A model generated the notes under the pieces. That model made no database searches. It had not been told where the DNA came from and worked only from the letters and a program-made list of their open reading frames with translations. The position numbers were made by a program, and so were the translations under genes. Shown in pieces: positions 49,375-58,939 of a stretch of 64,000 bases of DNA (the first letter of the stretch is position 1; every line of letters begins with the position of its first letter). Source of the stretch: Candidatus Nitrosocaldaceae archaeon (lineage in GTDB: Archaea > Thermoproteota > Nitrososphaeria > Nitrososphaerales > Nitrosocaldaceae); NCBI GenBank assembly GCA_026002835.1, contig BPGC01000008.1, positions 1 through 64,000 on the forward strand, written 5' to 3'.

Positions 49375-50367
49375 ATGAGAGCAATGCTTTTAGAGAAACC
49401 AGCAAAGATTGAAAGTAAACCATTAAAATTGGTTGATTTAGACATGCCAACTATAAGTAAGGATGAATTATTGATTAGAATAAAGACTTGTGGTGTTTGT
49501 AGATCTAATCTACATCTTATTGAAGGAGATTGGTTAAAGTATGGCATACCTCCTAAATTGCCTATAATTCCTGGTCATGAGATAGTTGGAATAGTTGAAG
49601 AGATTGGTGAAGATGTTAGATACTTTAAGAAAGGTGATAGAGTTGGTATACAGCCTTTATATGAATCATGTCTGAATTGTGATTATTGCTTAACTGGTAA
49701 TGAGCATCTGTGTGATAATAGAAGGATTACTGGTGATACTGAGAATGGAGGTTATGCAGAATATATAAGCATTAGAGAACAGTTTGCTTATAAGATACCA
49801 GATAGCATAAATGATGTAGAAGCTGCTCCATTATTCTGCCCAGGTGTTACAGCTTATAGAGCAGTCAAACTTGCTGAATTGAACCCTAATGAAAGGGTAG
49901 GAATATTTGGCATAGGTGGAGTTGGGCATATTGCATTACAAATTGCAAAATTGTATAATGCTAGAGTAGTAGCAGTAACTAGAAGCAAATTACATCAAGA
50001 AGTAGCAGAAAAGTTATCTGCTGATGAGATATATTCAAATAATGATGATCTAGGCTTGTTAGATAAAGCTATAATATTTGCTCCTTCTGATGAGGCTATA
50101 AGCAAGGCTATAAGATCTGTTAAGAAGAAAGGTACAATAATCTTAGGAGTGTTTGGTTGTATAGGTGATGACTTTATGTTCATAGATGAGAAGATAATAA
50201 AAGGTAGTGTAATAGGCTCTAGAAAAGATATGAGAGATGTATTGACATTAGCCTCTAGAGGATTGATAAAGATAATTACTAAAGAGTTTCCATTAGAAGA
50301 TGCCAATGAAGTACTTGAAGCATTAAAGTATAGTAAGATAGAGGCTAGAGCTGTATTAAAAGTTTAG
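49375..50367 (+). CDS. Zinc-dependent alcohol dehydrogenase (MDR superfamily)
   Basis: 330 residues. Catalytic zinc residues C39 (TCGVCRSNLH) and the GHE motif at 67-69; structural zinc cysteines in SCLNCDYCLTGNEHLC; NAD(P) motif GIGGVGHIAL. The short length and the CGVCRSNLH loop match the archaeal-bacterial class I-like alcohol dehydrogenases. Substrate (primary or secondary alcohol, or aldehyde reduction) cannot be judged. The 3' end overlaps the convergent zinc-finger protein gene by 4 nt. Confidence 0.92.
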   Translation: MRAMLLEKPAKIESKPLKLVDLDMPTISKDELLIRIKTCGVCRSNLHLIEGDWLKYGIPPKLPIIPGHEIVGIVEEIGEDVRYFKKGDRVGIQPLYESCLNCDYCLTGNEHLCDNRRITGDTENGGYAEYISIREQFAYKIPDSINDVEAAPLFCPGVTAYRAVKLAELNPNERVGIFGIGGVGHIALQIAKLYNARVVAVTRSKLHQEVAEKLSADEIYSNNDDLGLLDKAIIFAPSDEAISKAIRSVKKKGTIILGVFGCIGDDFMFIDEKIIKGSVIGSRKDMRDVLTLASRGLIKIITKEFPLEDANEVLEALKYSKIEARAVLKV

Positions 50368-50714
50368 AATCCAATATAATGTGCTCTTATATGAACCATC
50401 ATCTCTTCTTCATATTTACTAACCTTACCACAATGTGGGCAGATCAATAGATTATCCTCTTTATACTCATTATATATGTTAGATAATATTGTAACTTTGA
50501 TCTTATTACCTTCTTTGCTTACAATACCTTCAATACTATGAATAGATAAGAAGTTCTTAATTGTATCTATAAGGTCATCAATAGTTATAGGTATTATTGG
50601 ATCTATATCTATAGCCTTATGCTTAATAGCAGCTATTACTTGTAAACGCTCCATTATATATACTGCCAAATTATGTATTACTCCTTTATTAGTATCTATC
50701 TCTATTGTAAGCAT
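50364..50714 (-). CDS. Hypothetical protein with a C-terminal C2H2-type zinc finger
   Basis: 116 residues. The N-terminal 80 form an alpha/beta domain (MLTIEIDTNKGVIHNLAVY, DLIDTIKNFLSIHSIEGIV, NKIKVTIL). The last 30 contain CPHCGKVSKYEEEMMVHIRAHYIGF, cited by its CPHC and HIRAH landmarks: two Cys and two His at C2H2 spacing. It is probably a nucleic-acid or protein-binding factor of archaeal type. No operon partner is evident. Confidence 0.7.
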   Translation of the reverse strand: MLTIEIDTNKGVIHNLAVYIMERLQVIAAIKHKAIDIDPIIPITIDDLIDTIKNFLSIHSIEGIVSKEGNKIKVTILSNIYNEYKEDNLLICPHCGKVSKYEEEMMVHIRAHYIGF

Positions 50715-50764
50715 ACGATAAATTGTTAGTGCTATTATATATAGAATAGCTTTAGATAATAATA

Positions 50765-51598
50765 TTAATCGTTATCCTTTATAAATTCAATGACAAATTT
50801 ACAAAACTCTTCTGGTTTCTCTTCAAAAGGAACATGTCCTACACATTTCATAATTATTATTTTAGCATTCCTCATCTTCTTAAATTCGTCTGCATATTCT
50901 ACTGGCAATAATTTATCTTTCTCACCCCAGATTATCAATGTTCTCACTTTTATCTTATCTAGTCTATCCTTAAGGTTAGGAGCTCGTTTGCTTCCCATCA
51001 AAGCTGCTAGAAATGCATATTTTGCATTTGGTAACTTCATCCTATTAACAAAATTTTTTATATAATTCATATCTATTGCATCTGGATCTGTAGCCATTTC
51101 TTTAAATGCTTCAATAGCATTATCTAATGTAGGATACATAGCTGCTAAGATATAATCGTTTAATGCTTTGGTTCCATGCTTAACTATACCTGCTGGACTA
51201 ACTAGTATAAGATTTGATAATACATCTGGATATTTTATAGCAAATTCGGCAGCTATATGACCTCCTAAAGAAGAGCCTAGTAATGTTATCTTCTTCCCTT
51301 TAAGGTTCATGGATTCAATAAACTTCATAATGAAATCTACAAAGAAATCTATTGTATAACTAGCCTCTGGTTTTTCGCTATAACCAAAACCTATTATATC
51401 TGGAGCTATTACATAGAAATGTTTTGATAGGATAGGAATAACTTTTAACCACCGATCTGATGATGCTCCAATACCATGGAGTAATATCATAACATCATTA
51501 TTACTAGGATCACCTTGAGCTAAATATAATATATTATAGCCATCAACCTTTCTTATATGTGGCGTTATATTCATAGAAATCTTGGTTTGTATAGCCAT
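50765..51598 (-). CDS. Alpha/beta-hydrolase fold protein
   Basis: 277 residues with the hydrolase landmarks in order: oxyanion LLHGIGAS (about 39-46), nucleophile elbow LLGSSLGGHIA with the serine, an acid in IWGEKDKLLP and the histidine in CVGHVPFEEKP. It resembles serine esterases, C-C hydrolases of the MhpC type and haloperoxidase-like enzymes; no way to choose. It lies 21 bases upstream (in gene order) of... the gatB end on the same strand, but belongs to its own downstream position after gatB. Confidence 0.88.
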   Translation of the reverse strand: MAIQTKISMNITPHIRKVDGYNILYLAQGDPSNNDVMILLHGIGASSDRWLKVIPILSKHFYVIAPDIIGFGYSEKPEASYTIDFFVDFIMKFIESMNLKGKKITLLGSSLGGHIAAEFAIKYPDVLSNLILVSPAGIVKHGTKALNDYILAAMYPTLDNAIEAFKEMATDPDAIDMNYIKNFVNRMKLPNAKYAFLAALMGSKRAPNLKDRLDKIKVRTLIIWGEKDKLLPVEYADEFKKMRNAKIIIMKCVGHVPFEEKPEEFCKFVIEFIKDND

Positions 51599-51619
51599 AT
51601 ATGTATGTAGTTTATAATC

Positions 51620-53023
51620 TCATCTCTCAAGTAGGATACTAATCTTACGCTTTATTAACTCTAATGCTATTTTTGGATCAGCTTTACCCTTTGTATGCTT
51701 CATAACTTTACCTAATAAGAAATTGATAGCTTTCTCATTTCTCATGGCATCTTCTACAGCTTTCTTATCTTCATCAAATACTTTATCGATTATATTTATC
51801 AGTTCTTCTTTATCACTTATCTGCTCAGCATTAAGTCTTTTTGCTATTAAACTTGGCATCTCTCCTGTCTTGATGATCTCAGATAAGATCTGTTTTGCTA
51901 CAGTTCTATTTATGATTGCATTATCTACCATCTTTGCTAACTCTGCTATATGTTTGCTAGTAACCTTTACTTTATCAAAGCCTAATCTTTCAATATATCC
52001 TTTAAGATCGCCAACAATCCAATTTGCTATCTCTCTAGCATTGTTATAATAATTTAATGCATCATCAAATATATCAGCTAATACTTTATCATCCACAAGC
52101 ACTTGAGCTACGTTTTCTGATAGTCCTATCTTAAGTAACCTTTCTTTCCTCTCATCAGGTAACTCTGGCATTATACTCTTAACTTTATTAATTATATCTC
52201 TATCTATTATAAGAGATGGGATATCTGGTTCTGGGAAATATCTATAATCTTCTTCTTCTTCCTTACTTCTAGATTGTATGGTAACTTTCCTCTTATCATC
52301 CCAATGTCTAGTCTCTGCTTGAACGCTTATACCTTTAGATAGTAAACTCTTCTGCCTAGATATCTCAAATAGTAATGCTTTCTCAACATCTTTAAATGAA
52401 TTAACATTCTTTATCTCTACTCTATTACCTTCATCTATAGATACATTAGCATCACATCTTACAGCTCCTTCTAACTCTGGATCTATGTTAAGATGAGTTA
52501 ATATACTACTCAACTTATTTAGAAATATTCTAACTAACTTTGGATCATCAAAGTCTGGTTCAGTTACTATCTCTACTAATGGAATGCCAGCCCTATTATA
52601 ATCTACATATGTGTAATTCTTGCTATCATAAACTAATCTTCCTGGATCTTCTTCTAACTGTATTCTTCTAATCCTTATCTCTTTGCCTTCTATCATAACC
52701 TTTCCTTCATAACCTATACTACTTATTCCATATGCATTATACTGTGTAATCTGAAAATTCTTAGGTAGATCTGGATAGAAGTAATTCTTCCTATAAAACA
52801 TTATCCTATCTGGTATCTTACAATTCAATGCTAATGCTATAGTTATAGCATATCTTACTGCTTCTTTATTTAGTAAAGGTAATGAACCTGGTAACCCCAT
52901 GCATATTGTACATATATTTGTATTTGGCATCTTACTTCTATAATCTGTTGAGCAAGAACAGAATAGTTTACTCTTTAAAGCATTTATTTGGCAATGGATC
53001 TCTAATCCAATCTTTATACTCAT
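51620..53023 (-). CDS. gatB: Asp-tRNA(Asn)/Glu-tRNA(Gln) amidotransferase subunit B
   Basis: Phosphorylates Asp/Glu-tRNA and passes ammonia from GatA. 467 residues. GatB signatures: IGLEIHCQINALKSKLFC, landmark GLEIHCQ; zinc cysteines in FCSCSTDY and CTICMGLPGSLP; KNYFYPDLPKNFQ; YRYFPEPDIP. The C-terminal YqeY-like tail is complete. Last gene of aspS-gatC-gatA-gatB, overlapping gatA by 4 nt. Confidence 0.97.
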   Translation of the reverse strand: MSIKIGLEIHCQINALKSKLFCSCSTDYRSKMPNTNICTICMGLPGSLPLLNKEAVRYAITIALALNCKIPDRIMFYRKNYFYPDLPKNFQITQYNAYGISSIGYEGKVMIEGKEIRIRRIQLEEDPGRLVYDSKNYTYVDYNRAGIPLVEIVTEPDFDDPKLVRIFLNKLSSILTHLNIDPELEGAVRCDANVSIDEGNRVEIKNVNSFKDVEKALLFEISRQKSLLSKGISVQAETRHWDDKRKVTIQSRSKEEEEDYRYFPEPDIPSLIIDRDIINKVKSIMPELPDERKERLLKIGLSENVAQVLVDDKVLADIFDDALNYYNNAREIANWIVGDLKGYIERLGFDKVKVTSKHIAELAKMVDNAIINRTVAKQILSEIIKTGEMPSLIAKRLNAEQISDKEELINIIDKVFDEDKKAVEDAMRNEKAINFLLGKVMKHTKGKADPKIALELIKRKISILLER

Positions 53024-54438
53024 ATCTTAGGTTCACCTCTAATATCATTAATATCCTCAAATGCTTTACCTATGCTGAGAAGTAACCCTTCTTCATCATG
53101 CTTTGCCATGAATTGTATACCTATTGGTAAACCATCTTTGAATGATGAAGGCATTGATAGAGCTGGTATACCAGTTATATTTGCTAATACTGTATCTATA
53201 TCTGAGAGATATAATTTGATAGGATCGTTTATCCTCTCTCCTATCTTGAATGGGAGTATAGGCATTGTAGGCGCTACTAATATATTATAATCCTTGAATC
53301 TCATTAACAATTCCCTTCTTATCATACTTCGAACCTTTTGTGCTTTTAGATAATATTTACCATAATAGCCAGATGATAAGACATACGTTCCTAGAATTAT
53401 CCTTCTCTTCACCTCGTCACCAAAATTGCTTCTGATCATCATATAATATCTGTTCCATTCTATGCCTTCTGGTTCAATACTTTTCCCATATCTTATACCA
53501 TCATATCTAGCAAGGTTACTACTAGCCTCAGCCATAGCTGTTGTATAGTATGCTGCTAACGCATATTTCAATGAAGGCAGAGATATCTCATCGATCTTTA
53601 TCCCTAAAGTCGATAATTTATCCAATGATGAATATATGGATTTTACAATATCTTCATCAGCACCCTCGATCATCTCTTTAACCAATGCTATCTTCATACC
53701 TTTAACATCCTTGAATTGCATATAATCTTTAGAAGTATGAGTTGTATTATCATACTCATCAATACCAGCAATAGTTTGTAGCATCAAAGCAGCGTCATAA
53801 ACAGATCTAGTTAAAGGACCGATTATCTCCATACTATTTGCATATGATACCAAGCCGTATCTACTAACCAAGCCGTATGTAGGTTTCAAGCCTACACATG
53901 AGCAAAACGATGCTGGACATCTTATTGAACCTCCAGTATCAGATCCTAATGCTATACAAGATTCATATGCTACTACTGACGCAGCTGATCCTCCAGATGA
54001 GCCTCCAGTAACTCTTGACTGATCCCATGGATTTCTAGATGGACCAATAATACTGAATTCCGTACTAGAACCCATACCAAATTCATCCATATTGGTTTTA
54101 CCTATTATTATAGCACCTTCCTTCTTTAGCCTAGCAATTACTGTAGCATCATATGGAGGGATAAAATTTTCTAGCATCTTTGAGGCACAAGTAGTTCTAA
54201 TACCTTTAGTACATATATTATCTTTAACTGCTAGAGGTACTCCTGCTAACTTTCCTTTCCTTTCTTTATCAACTTTCCTTGCTTCATCTATTGCTCTCTT
54301 ATTTATAGTAATAAATGCATTTATCTTCTTATCAGTCTTTTCTATATGCTCTAATAACCTTGCAATATGATCTTCAGCACTTATATTACCATCTCTGATC
54401 TCTTGAGCAAGTTGATAAGCATTCAATTTTAGACTCAT
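53020..54438 (-). CDS. gatA: Asp-tRNA(Asn)/Glu-tRNA(Gln) amidotransferase subunit A
   Basis: Amidase subunit releasing ammonia from Gln or Asn. 472 residues. The Ser-cisSer-Lys triad regions are visible: lysine in GVPLAVKDNI, cis-serine and neighbour in GGSSGGSAAS, and nucleophilic serine in GSDTGGSIRCPAS. Starts 1 base after gatC's stop and overlaps gatB by 4 nt. With GatB and GatC it forms the heterotrimeric GatCAB. Confidence 0.97.
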   Translation of the reverse strand: MSLKLNAYQLAQEIRDGNISAEDHIARLLEHIEKTDKKINAFITINKRAIDEARKVDKERKGKLAGVPLAVKDNICTKGIRTTCASKMLENFIPPYDATVIARLKKEGAIIIGKTNMDEFGMGSSTEFSIIGPSRNPWDQSRVTGGSSGGSAASVVAYESCIALGSDTGGSIRCPASFCSCVGLKPTYGLVSRYGLVSYANSMEIIGPLTRSVYDAALMLQTIAGIDEYDNTTHTSKDYMQFKDVKGMKIALVKEMIEGADEDIVKSIYSSLDKLSTLGIKIDEISLPSLKYALAAYYTTAMAEASSNLARYDGIRYGKSIEPEGIEWNRYYMMIRSNFGDEVKRRIILGTYVLSSGYYGKYYLKAQKVRSMIRRELLMRFKDYNILVAPTMPILPFKIGERINDPIKLYLSDIDTVLANITGIPALSMPSSFKDGLPIGIQFMAKHDEEGLLLSIGKAFEDINDIRGEPKI

Positions 54439-54439
54439 C

Positions 54440-54712
54440 TTAACTCATCTTTGGTGCTTTAACAAAACCATCCTTCTTATTAATAACAACACTAAATATA
54501 TCATCTTTACTCTCAATAGCGATATCATCTCTTAACTGATCTATCTCTGCTATAAGATAATTAGGTTCATCCTCAGCTTGTGCTTCATCTAATATATTAA
54601 GATAATCTATTATCTTGTTTATCTGTTCTACATAAATATCTAGTGCATTATCATCTAACTCAATTCTAGCAAGCCATGCTAAATGTTTAACTTTATCCTT
54701 ATCTATATTCAT
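54440..54712 (-). CDS. gatC: Asp-tRNA(Asn)/Glu-tRNA(Gln) amidotransferase subunit C
   Basis: Small helical subunit (90 residues) that braces GatA and GatB. N-terminal VKHLAWLARIELDDN is the usual GatC start motif, followed by QINKIIDYLNILDEAQ. Overlaps the aspS gene by 4 nt, so translation is coupled through the operon. Confidence 0.93.
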   Translation of the reverse strand: MNIDKDKVKHLAWLARIELDDNALDIYVEQINKIIDYLNILDEAQAEDEPNYLIAEIDQLRDDIAIESKDDIFSVVINKKDGFVKAPKMS

Positions 54713-56019
54713 GGACTTAACCTCTCTATATCTCTAGGATAAAATGTAGCATCCCTAATATTATCTAGATTAGCAATAATCATTAGAAATCTTTCCAAAC
54801 CTAATCCAAATCCAGCATGAGGAGGCATTCCATAATCAAATACCTTTAGATGATATTCAAATGCATCTGGATTCAAACCTTGCATCTTCATCCTTTCTAC
54901 TAATTCATTCTTCCTATTTATTCTAGTACTTCCAGATGAGAGTTCTAATTCATTATACATAAGATCGAATGTCTCACTTATCTTAGGATCATTCCTCTTT
55001 GGTTTTGCATAGAATGGTTTTGCTGAAGTTGGCCAATCGGTTATAAAATAATATCCATTGATCAATTTACCTAATAATTTCAGATTTTCAGTATTTAGAT
55101 CATCTCCCCATTCTATCTTTGCGCCATTATCTTTAAGCATATTTATCAATTGATCATAAGTATAACGAGGGAATGGTAATTCTGGTTTTATCAATTTAAC
55201 ATCCAACTCTTCAAGTTCTTTACTGTTATGATTATTGATATAATCTATTACATAAACAATAAGCTCTTCTAATATATTCATAACATCATTATAATCTGCA
55301 AATGATTTTTCAATATCAATAGATGTAGCCTCTGCTAGATGTCTAGTAGTTCTTGAAGGCTCAGCTCTAAAGATAGGTCCGATCTCAAATACATTATCAA
55401 ATGCCATTGTCAATTGCTCTTTATATAACTGTGGGCTTTGAGCGAGGAAAGCTTCTTTATTAAAGTAGAATATTGGGAATAACGCTGCTCCTCCTTCGGT
55501 AGCAGATGCTATCATCTTAGGAGTATTAACCTCAATGAAATTATTTTTATCCAAATATTCTCTTACCGCTTTTAATATGTTATACCTTATCTTGAATACA
55601 GATCTTAATATCCTCCTTCTAAGATCTACTGCTCTAAGATCTAACCTTATATCTGTATTAGGAACTGTTTTACTATATACAGAGAATGGAGGTATCTTCT
55701 TTGCTAATGCGAATATCTTGAGTTCGATAGGTATTATCTCAACACCTCTAGGAGCATTCTTTCTGCTCTTTACAACTCCTTTTACACCTATACACGAATG
55801 TTCCTTTATCTCTTTAAATATTTCAAATAAATTCGAATCTTTCTTAATAGTTAATTGGATCTCATCGTCTTTATCTGCTAACATTACAAAGATTATATTG
55901 CCATGATCCCTAATACTAGCAACCCATCCCATAAGTATAACCTCTTTATCATCTAATTCTGGAGTTATTTCGCTAGTGTAATGAGTCCTCCTCCATGAAT
56001 CTAGATCTTCTTCCATCAT
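54709..56019 (-). CDS. aspS: Aspartyl-tRNA synthetase (archaeal type, possibly non-discriminating)
   Basis: 436 residues, archaeal/eukaryal length without the bacterial insertion domain. OB-fold anticodon domain at 1-110 (VILMGWVASIRDHGNIIFV), motif 2 GPIFRAEPSRTTRH, motif 3 FGLGLERFLMII. The operon partner GatCAB amidates Asp-tRNA(Asn), so this AspRS may also charge tRNA-Asn, making the enzyme non-discriminating; that is inferred from context. Overlaps both its upstream and downstream genes by 4 nt. Confidence 0.95.
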   Translation of the reverse strand: MMEEDLDSWRRTHYTSEITPELDDKEVILMGWVASIRDHGNIIFVMLADKDDEIQLTIKKDSNLFEIFKEIKEHSCIGVKGVVKSRKNAPRGVEIIPIELKIFALAKKIPPFSVYSKTVPNTDIRLDLRAVDLRRRILRSVFKIRYNILKAVREYLDKNNFIEVNTPKMIASATEGGAALFPIFYFNKEAFLAQSPQLYKEQLTMAFDNVFEIGPIFRAEPSRTTRHLAEATSIDIEKSFADYNDVMNILEELIVYVIDYINNHNSKELEELDVKLIKPELPFPRYTYDQLINMLKDNGAKIEWGDDLNTENLKLLGKLINGYYFITDWPTSAKPFYAKPKRNDPKISETFDLMYNELELSSGSTRINRKNELVERMKMQGLNPDAFEYHLKVFDYGMPPHAGFGLGLERFLMIIANLDNIRDATFYPRDIERLSP

Positions 56020-56945
56020 GCTACACTATTATTAGTTTTATAAATTTGAGTCTTTATATTCTCTTCTAGCAATCTTAAGCATTCATCTTCTCTATCAGCA
56101 GGTATTGAGCCACTAGCAAATGCATCTTTACCTCCTCCTTTACCTCCAACTCTAGATAATGCATTGGATAATATAGATGAGCAGTCTATACTATCTGATG
56201 CCAATATTACAGTACATCTATCCTCTTTCTTATTGCTTATTAATAAAATGCTATTATCTTTTATAACTTCTCTTACTTGCTTCATTATAATCCTATCATC
56301 TAGATCTTCAAATTGAATGCTATAGAACTTTATCCCATCTATAACATCTGGCTTTATACTCTCCAATACCTTTCTACTTAGTTTAGCTAAACTCTTCTTA
56401 TACGATTCTAGATCTCGCTTCATATTTTTTATTGTATCTTCTAATGTATTCATACTAACTTGTAGATGATCTATCAATCTTAAGCATGTAATTCCAAACT
56501 CTAATGCTTGTTTTTTAGCCTTGTTACCAGCTAGGAACTCAATTTCGTATAGATTCTTCTCTCTTGATATATGTTTAATGATAAAGAATTCACATTCCTT
56601 GGTATTTCTTACATGATCTTTTATGCATGCTGCATGATCGTGATCAGCTATCTCTACAACTCTCACCTTATTGCTTATTCTCTCTTCATACGCTCTTAGA
56701 TCTGGGAATCTATCCTTTGCATCTTTTAATGAATTGAATATATACTCTCTAACTTCTCTACCAGCATCAATTATATCATTAGTTATACATTCAGCAATAT
56801 AGATATCATCTAATGTTAGATTGTTACATTCAACATATATCTTATTTATCTCTCCATGTTCTACCTTCTTTACAAAGACATCTTTGCCTAGATTCTGCAA
56901 TGATCTCATGAATATATGTTCAGCGGTATGTTCAACTTCATACAT
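56016..56945 (-). CDS. Alanyl-tRNA editing protein (AlaX type) with DHHA1 domain
   Basis: 309 residues. The editing core has zinc motifs HTAEH (7-11) and CIKDH, typical of AlaX/AlaRS editing domains that hydrolyse Ser-tRNA(Ala) or Gly-tRNA(Ala). A coiled coil (about 165-200) leads to a C-terminal DHHA1 domain with GGKGGGKDAFASG. It has no aminoacylation domain. Length corresponds to the longer AlaX forms. First gene of the operon with aspS-gatCAB, overlapping aspS by 4 nt, so amino-acid proofreading and tRNA amidation are produced together. Confidence 0.88.
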   Translation of the reverse strand: MYEVEHTAEHIFMRSLQNLGKDVFVKKVEHGEINKIYVECNNLTLDDIYIAECITNDIIDAGREVREYIFNSLKDAKDRFPDLRAYEERISNKVRVVEIADHDHAACIKDHVRNTKECEFFIIKHISREKNLYEIEFLAGNKAKKQALEFGITCLRLIDHLQVSMNTLEDTIKNMKRDLESYKKSLAKLSRKVLESIKPDVIDGIKFYSIQFEDLDDRIIMKQVREVIKDNSILLISNKKEDRCTVILASDSIDCSSILSNALSRVGGKGGGKDAFASGSIPADREDECLRLLEENIKTQIYKTNNSVA

Positions 56946-56991
56946 ATCATAGCATATTATAGATGCATATATTATTCATCTTCTCCAATAA

Positions 56992-56999
56992 TTTATAAA
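56992..56999 (+). promoter_or_regulatory. TATA box of tRNA-Val
   Basis: TTTATAAA about 25-30 bases upstream of the mature tRNA 5' end at 57024, standard archaeal spacing, giving a transcript starting within a few bases of the tRNA. Confidence 0.65.
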
Positions 57000-57023
57000 C
57001 CGAAAAGATTGAAATGTTAGCAA

Positions 57024-57097
57024 GGGTGCGTCGTCTAGTCGGTTAGGATACCTGCCTTACACGCAGGTGGTCGGCGGTTCGAGTCCGCCCGCACCCA
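57024..57097 (+). tRNA. tRNA-Val(TAC)
   Basis: Plus strand: acceptor GGGTGCG/CGCACCC with A discriminator, D arm with AGTCGGTTAG, anticodon stem CCTGC/GCAGG with loop CTTACAC (anticodon TAC), T arm GGCGG/CCGCC with TTCGAGT. 74 nt, no intron, CCA not encoded. The end of a transposase remnant touches its 3' end. Confidence 0.96.
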
Positions 57098-57575
57098 TTA
57101 AGCATGTGTGTTTGGATTCTCTAAAATTATCTTCTTATTTGGTAATGTTGCCTTATAGATAAATCCATAATTCATTATCAATACCTCCGCTTCATCAGCC
57201 TCTACTTCTCCTTTTAATATATCATCCTTTATAGAATAGTTATAGATCTTCTCCCTAATTATAGTATATATCTTATATGTAGTACGATATGCTAATCCTA
57301 GTTCTTTACTAGCCTTTAATACTGGTATCTCTAACTCAAATAGCTTTAATGCTCCTATGAACTTTGTGAATTGTATCCTTATCCATATAGTATGCTATCT
57401 CTACACTCCATTCCTTCTTGCATCTATAGCATCTATAGCAGTTATCCTTAACTCTGCCTATATGCTCATTATTACAGTATATGCATCTATCAAACCTCTT
57501 AAGTATACCCTTATCCCTTAACCACTCCTCTGCCTTCTTCTCATCGTTTATCTTTGCTAGTTCTATTAGTTTCAT
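57098..57575 (-). pseudogene. IS1595-type transposase remnant
   Basis: The 5' piece (57336-57575) encodes a helix then a zinc ribbon CIYC...CYRC with EWSVEIAYYMDKDTIHKV. The frame then breaks near 57365; the continuation reads FIGALKLFELEIPVLKAS, LGLAYRTTYKIYTIIREK and LKGEVEADEAEVL, then MNYGFIYKATLPNKKIIL to a stop at 57098-57100. Zinc ribbon plus the VEADEA catalytic region is typical of IS1595-family transposases (usual length about 250-300). Here the DDE domain after the first acid is missing, so the element is truncated exactly at the tRNA 3' end. No terminal repeats identified. Confidence 0.75.
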
Positions 57576-57653
57576 ATACTGTTATTATATAGATGGGTAT
57601 TATTAACCAATCACCATATATATTGTATGTTATAATTAACCCACAAGCATTAT

Positions 57654-58670
57654 TTATAGTATTTGCAAAACGATCTTCCCAAAATGTTTACTTTCTTCCA
57701 TCTTTTTATGAGCTTCTCTAACTTTATCTAATGGAAATATGCTATCAATTACAGGTTTAATCTTATTATCTTCCATAAACTTTAACATATCAATCAACTG
57801 TTTTTTAGTTCCTAGATATATGCCATATAATGTTAACTGCTTATTGTAAAACGTTCTAATATTCATATTAGTATCCTCTCCAGATGTAGCACCACAATTT
57901 GCTAACTCTCCTCCAATCCTTAATGCTTGCAGATTTATATTCCAAACCTTGGCTCCTACATGATCTATAACAGCATCAACACCATAATTAGTAAATTTCA
58001 TAATACTAGTTAGAATATCTTCTTTACTTCTATCAATTATTAGATCTGCTCCTAGAGCTTTAGCCTTTTCTATCTTACTAGCATCTCCTACTGTAGTTAT
58101 TATTTTACAACCTAGAGCCTTTGCAAATTGTATCGCTGCTGAACCAACTCCACTTCCAGCAGCATAGATCAATACTGTTTTATCTTTAGCATTAACCTTC
58201 TCTAACATATTCCATGCAGTTAGATATGATATGTTTATGCTCGCAGCCTCTTCATAGCTTAGCCAATCTGGTATAGGAATTATATTATCTTCAGGAACTT
58301 TAACATACTCAGCATATCCTCCTTGAGTATCATTTAAACCTCCGATTATAGTAAACTCTTTACATAAGGTTTCTCTGCCTTCTAAACAATATTTACATCT
58401 CCTACAACTCAAGCCTGGATATATCAATACTCTACTGCCTTTCTTCAAACCGTTTATATCATTCATCAACTCGCCCGATATATCAGATCCAGGTATATGA
58501 GGAAATTTTATTCTCTTATTAGCAACACCTTCTCTAACCCATATATCTAGATGATTTAAAGAACAAGCATGAACCTTGATCAGTGCTCCATCATTAGGCG
58601 TTGGATCTGGATAGTCTTGATATTGTAATTCTTCAATTCCGCCGTGTCTATGCAATACTACAGCCTTCAT
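57654..58670 (-). CDS. Zinc-type alcohol dehydrogenase/quinone-oxidoreductase family protein
   Basis: 338 residues, MDR superfamily. C36 (HACSLNHLDIW) is conserved, but the usual GHE is GSD (PGSDISGEL), so the catalytic zinc site is altered. Structural zinc cysteines CRRCKYCLEGRETLC remain. NAD(P) motif YAAGSGVGSAAIQFAK. C-terminal end KKMEESKHFGKIVLQI is standard. It may be an alcohol dehydrogenase or enoyl/quinone reductase; the altered metal residues favour caution. Divergent from pcc1 with 53 bases between. Confidence 0.9.
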   Translation of the reverse strand: MKAVVLHRHGGIEELQYQDYPDPTPNDGALIKVHACSLNHLDIWVREGVANKRIKFPHIPGSDISGELMNDINGLKKGSRVLIYPGLSCRRCKYCLEGRETLCKEFTIIGGLNDTQGGYAEYVKVPEDNIIPIPDWLSYEEAASINISYLTAWNMLEKVNAKDKTVLIYAAGSGVGSAAIQFAKALGCKIITTVGDASKIEKAKALGADLIIDRSKEDILTSIMKFTNYGVDAVIDHVGAKVWNINLQALRIGGELANCGATSGEDTNMNIRTFYNKQLTLYGIYLGTKKQLIDMLKFMEDNKIKPVIDSIFPLDKVREAHKKMEESKHFGKIVLQIL

Positions 58671-58723
58671 TACTATTGATAAAATATAATAAGTTTATTA
58701 TACTTTATTGCTTATCAATCTTA

Positions 58724-58939
58724 ATGTTCGAAGGTGAAATACAATTGATATTAGATGAAAAGGAAGCTATCTATAAAGCATTAAAACCAGATGTTCTTAA
58801 TGATAAAGATGCTTCAATAGTCAAAGATGAGCAGATAAAGATAATCATAAATGCTGAAAAGATATCAGATCTAAGAGCAAAGGTTAATTCATATCTTAGG
58901 CTAATTGAGGTTGCTATAAATGCTCTTAAGATAGAGTAA
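58724..58939 (+). CDS. pcc1: KEOPS complex subunit Pcc1
   Basis: 71 residues from ATG 58724 (MFEGEIQLILDEKEAIYKAL); a longer frame upstream has an improbable leader that overlaps the promoter of the divergent dehydrogenase. Contains IKIIINAEKISDLRAKVNSYLRLIEVA, cited by landmarks IKIIINAE and RAKVNSYLRL, the Pcc1 dimer core. KEOPS makes t6A at position 37 of ANN-decoding tRNAs. The end overlaps the convergent endA by 14 nt. Confidence 0.85.
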   Translation: MFEGEIQLILDEKEAIYKALKPDVLNDKDASIVKDEQIKIIINAEKISDLRAKVNSYLRLIEVAINALKIE

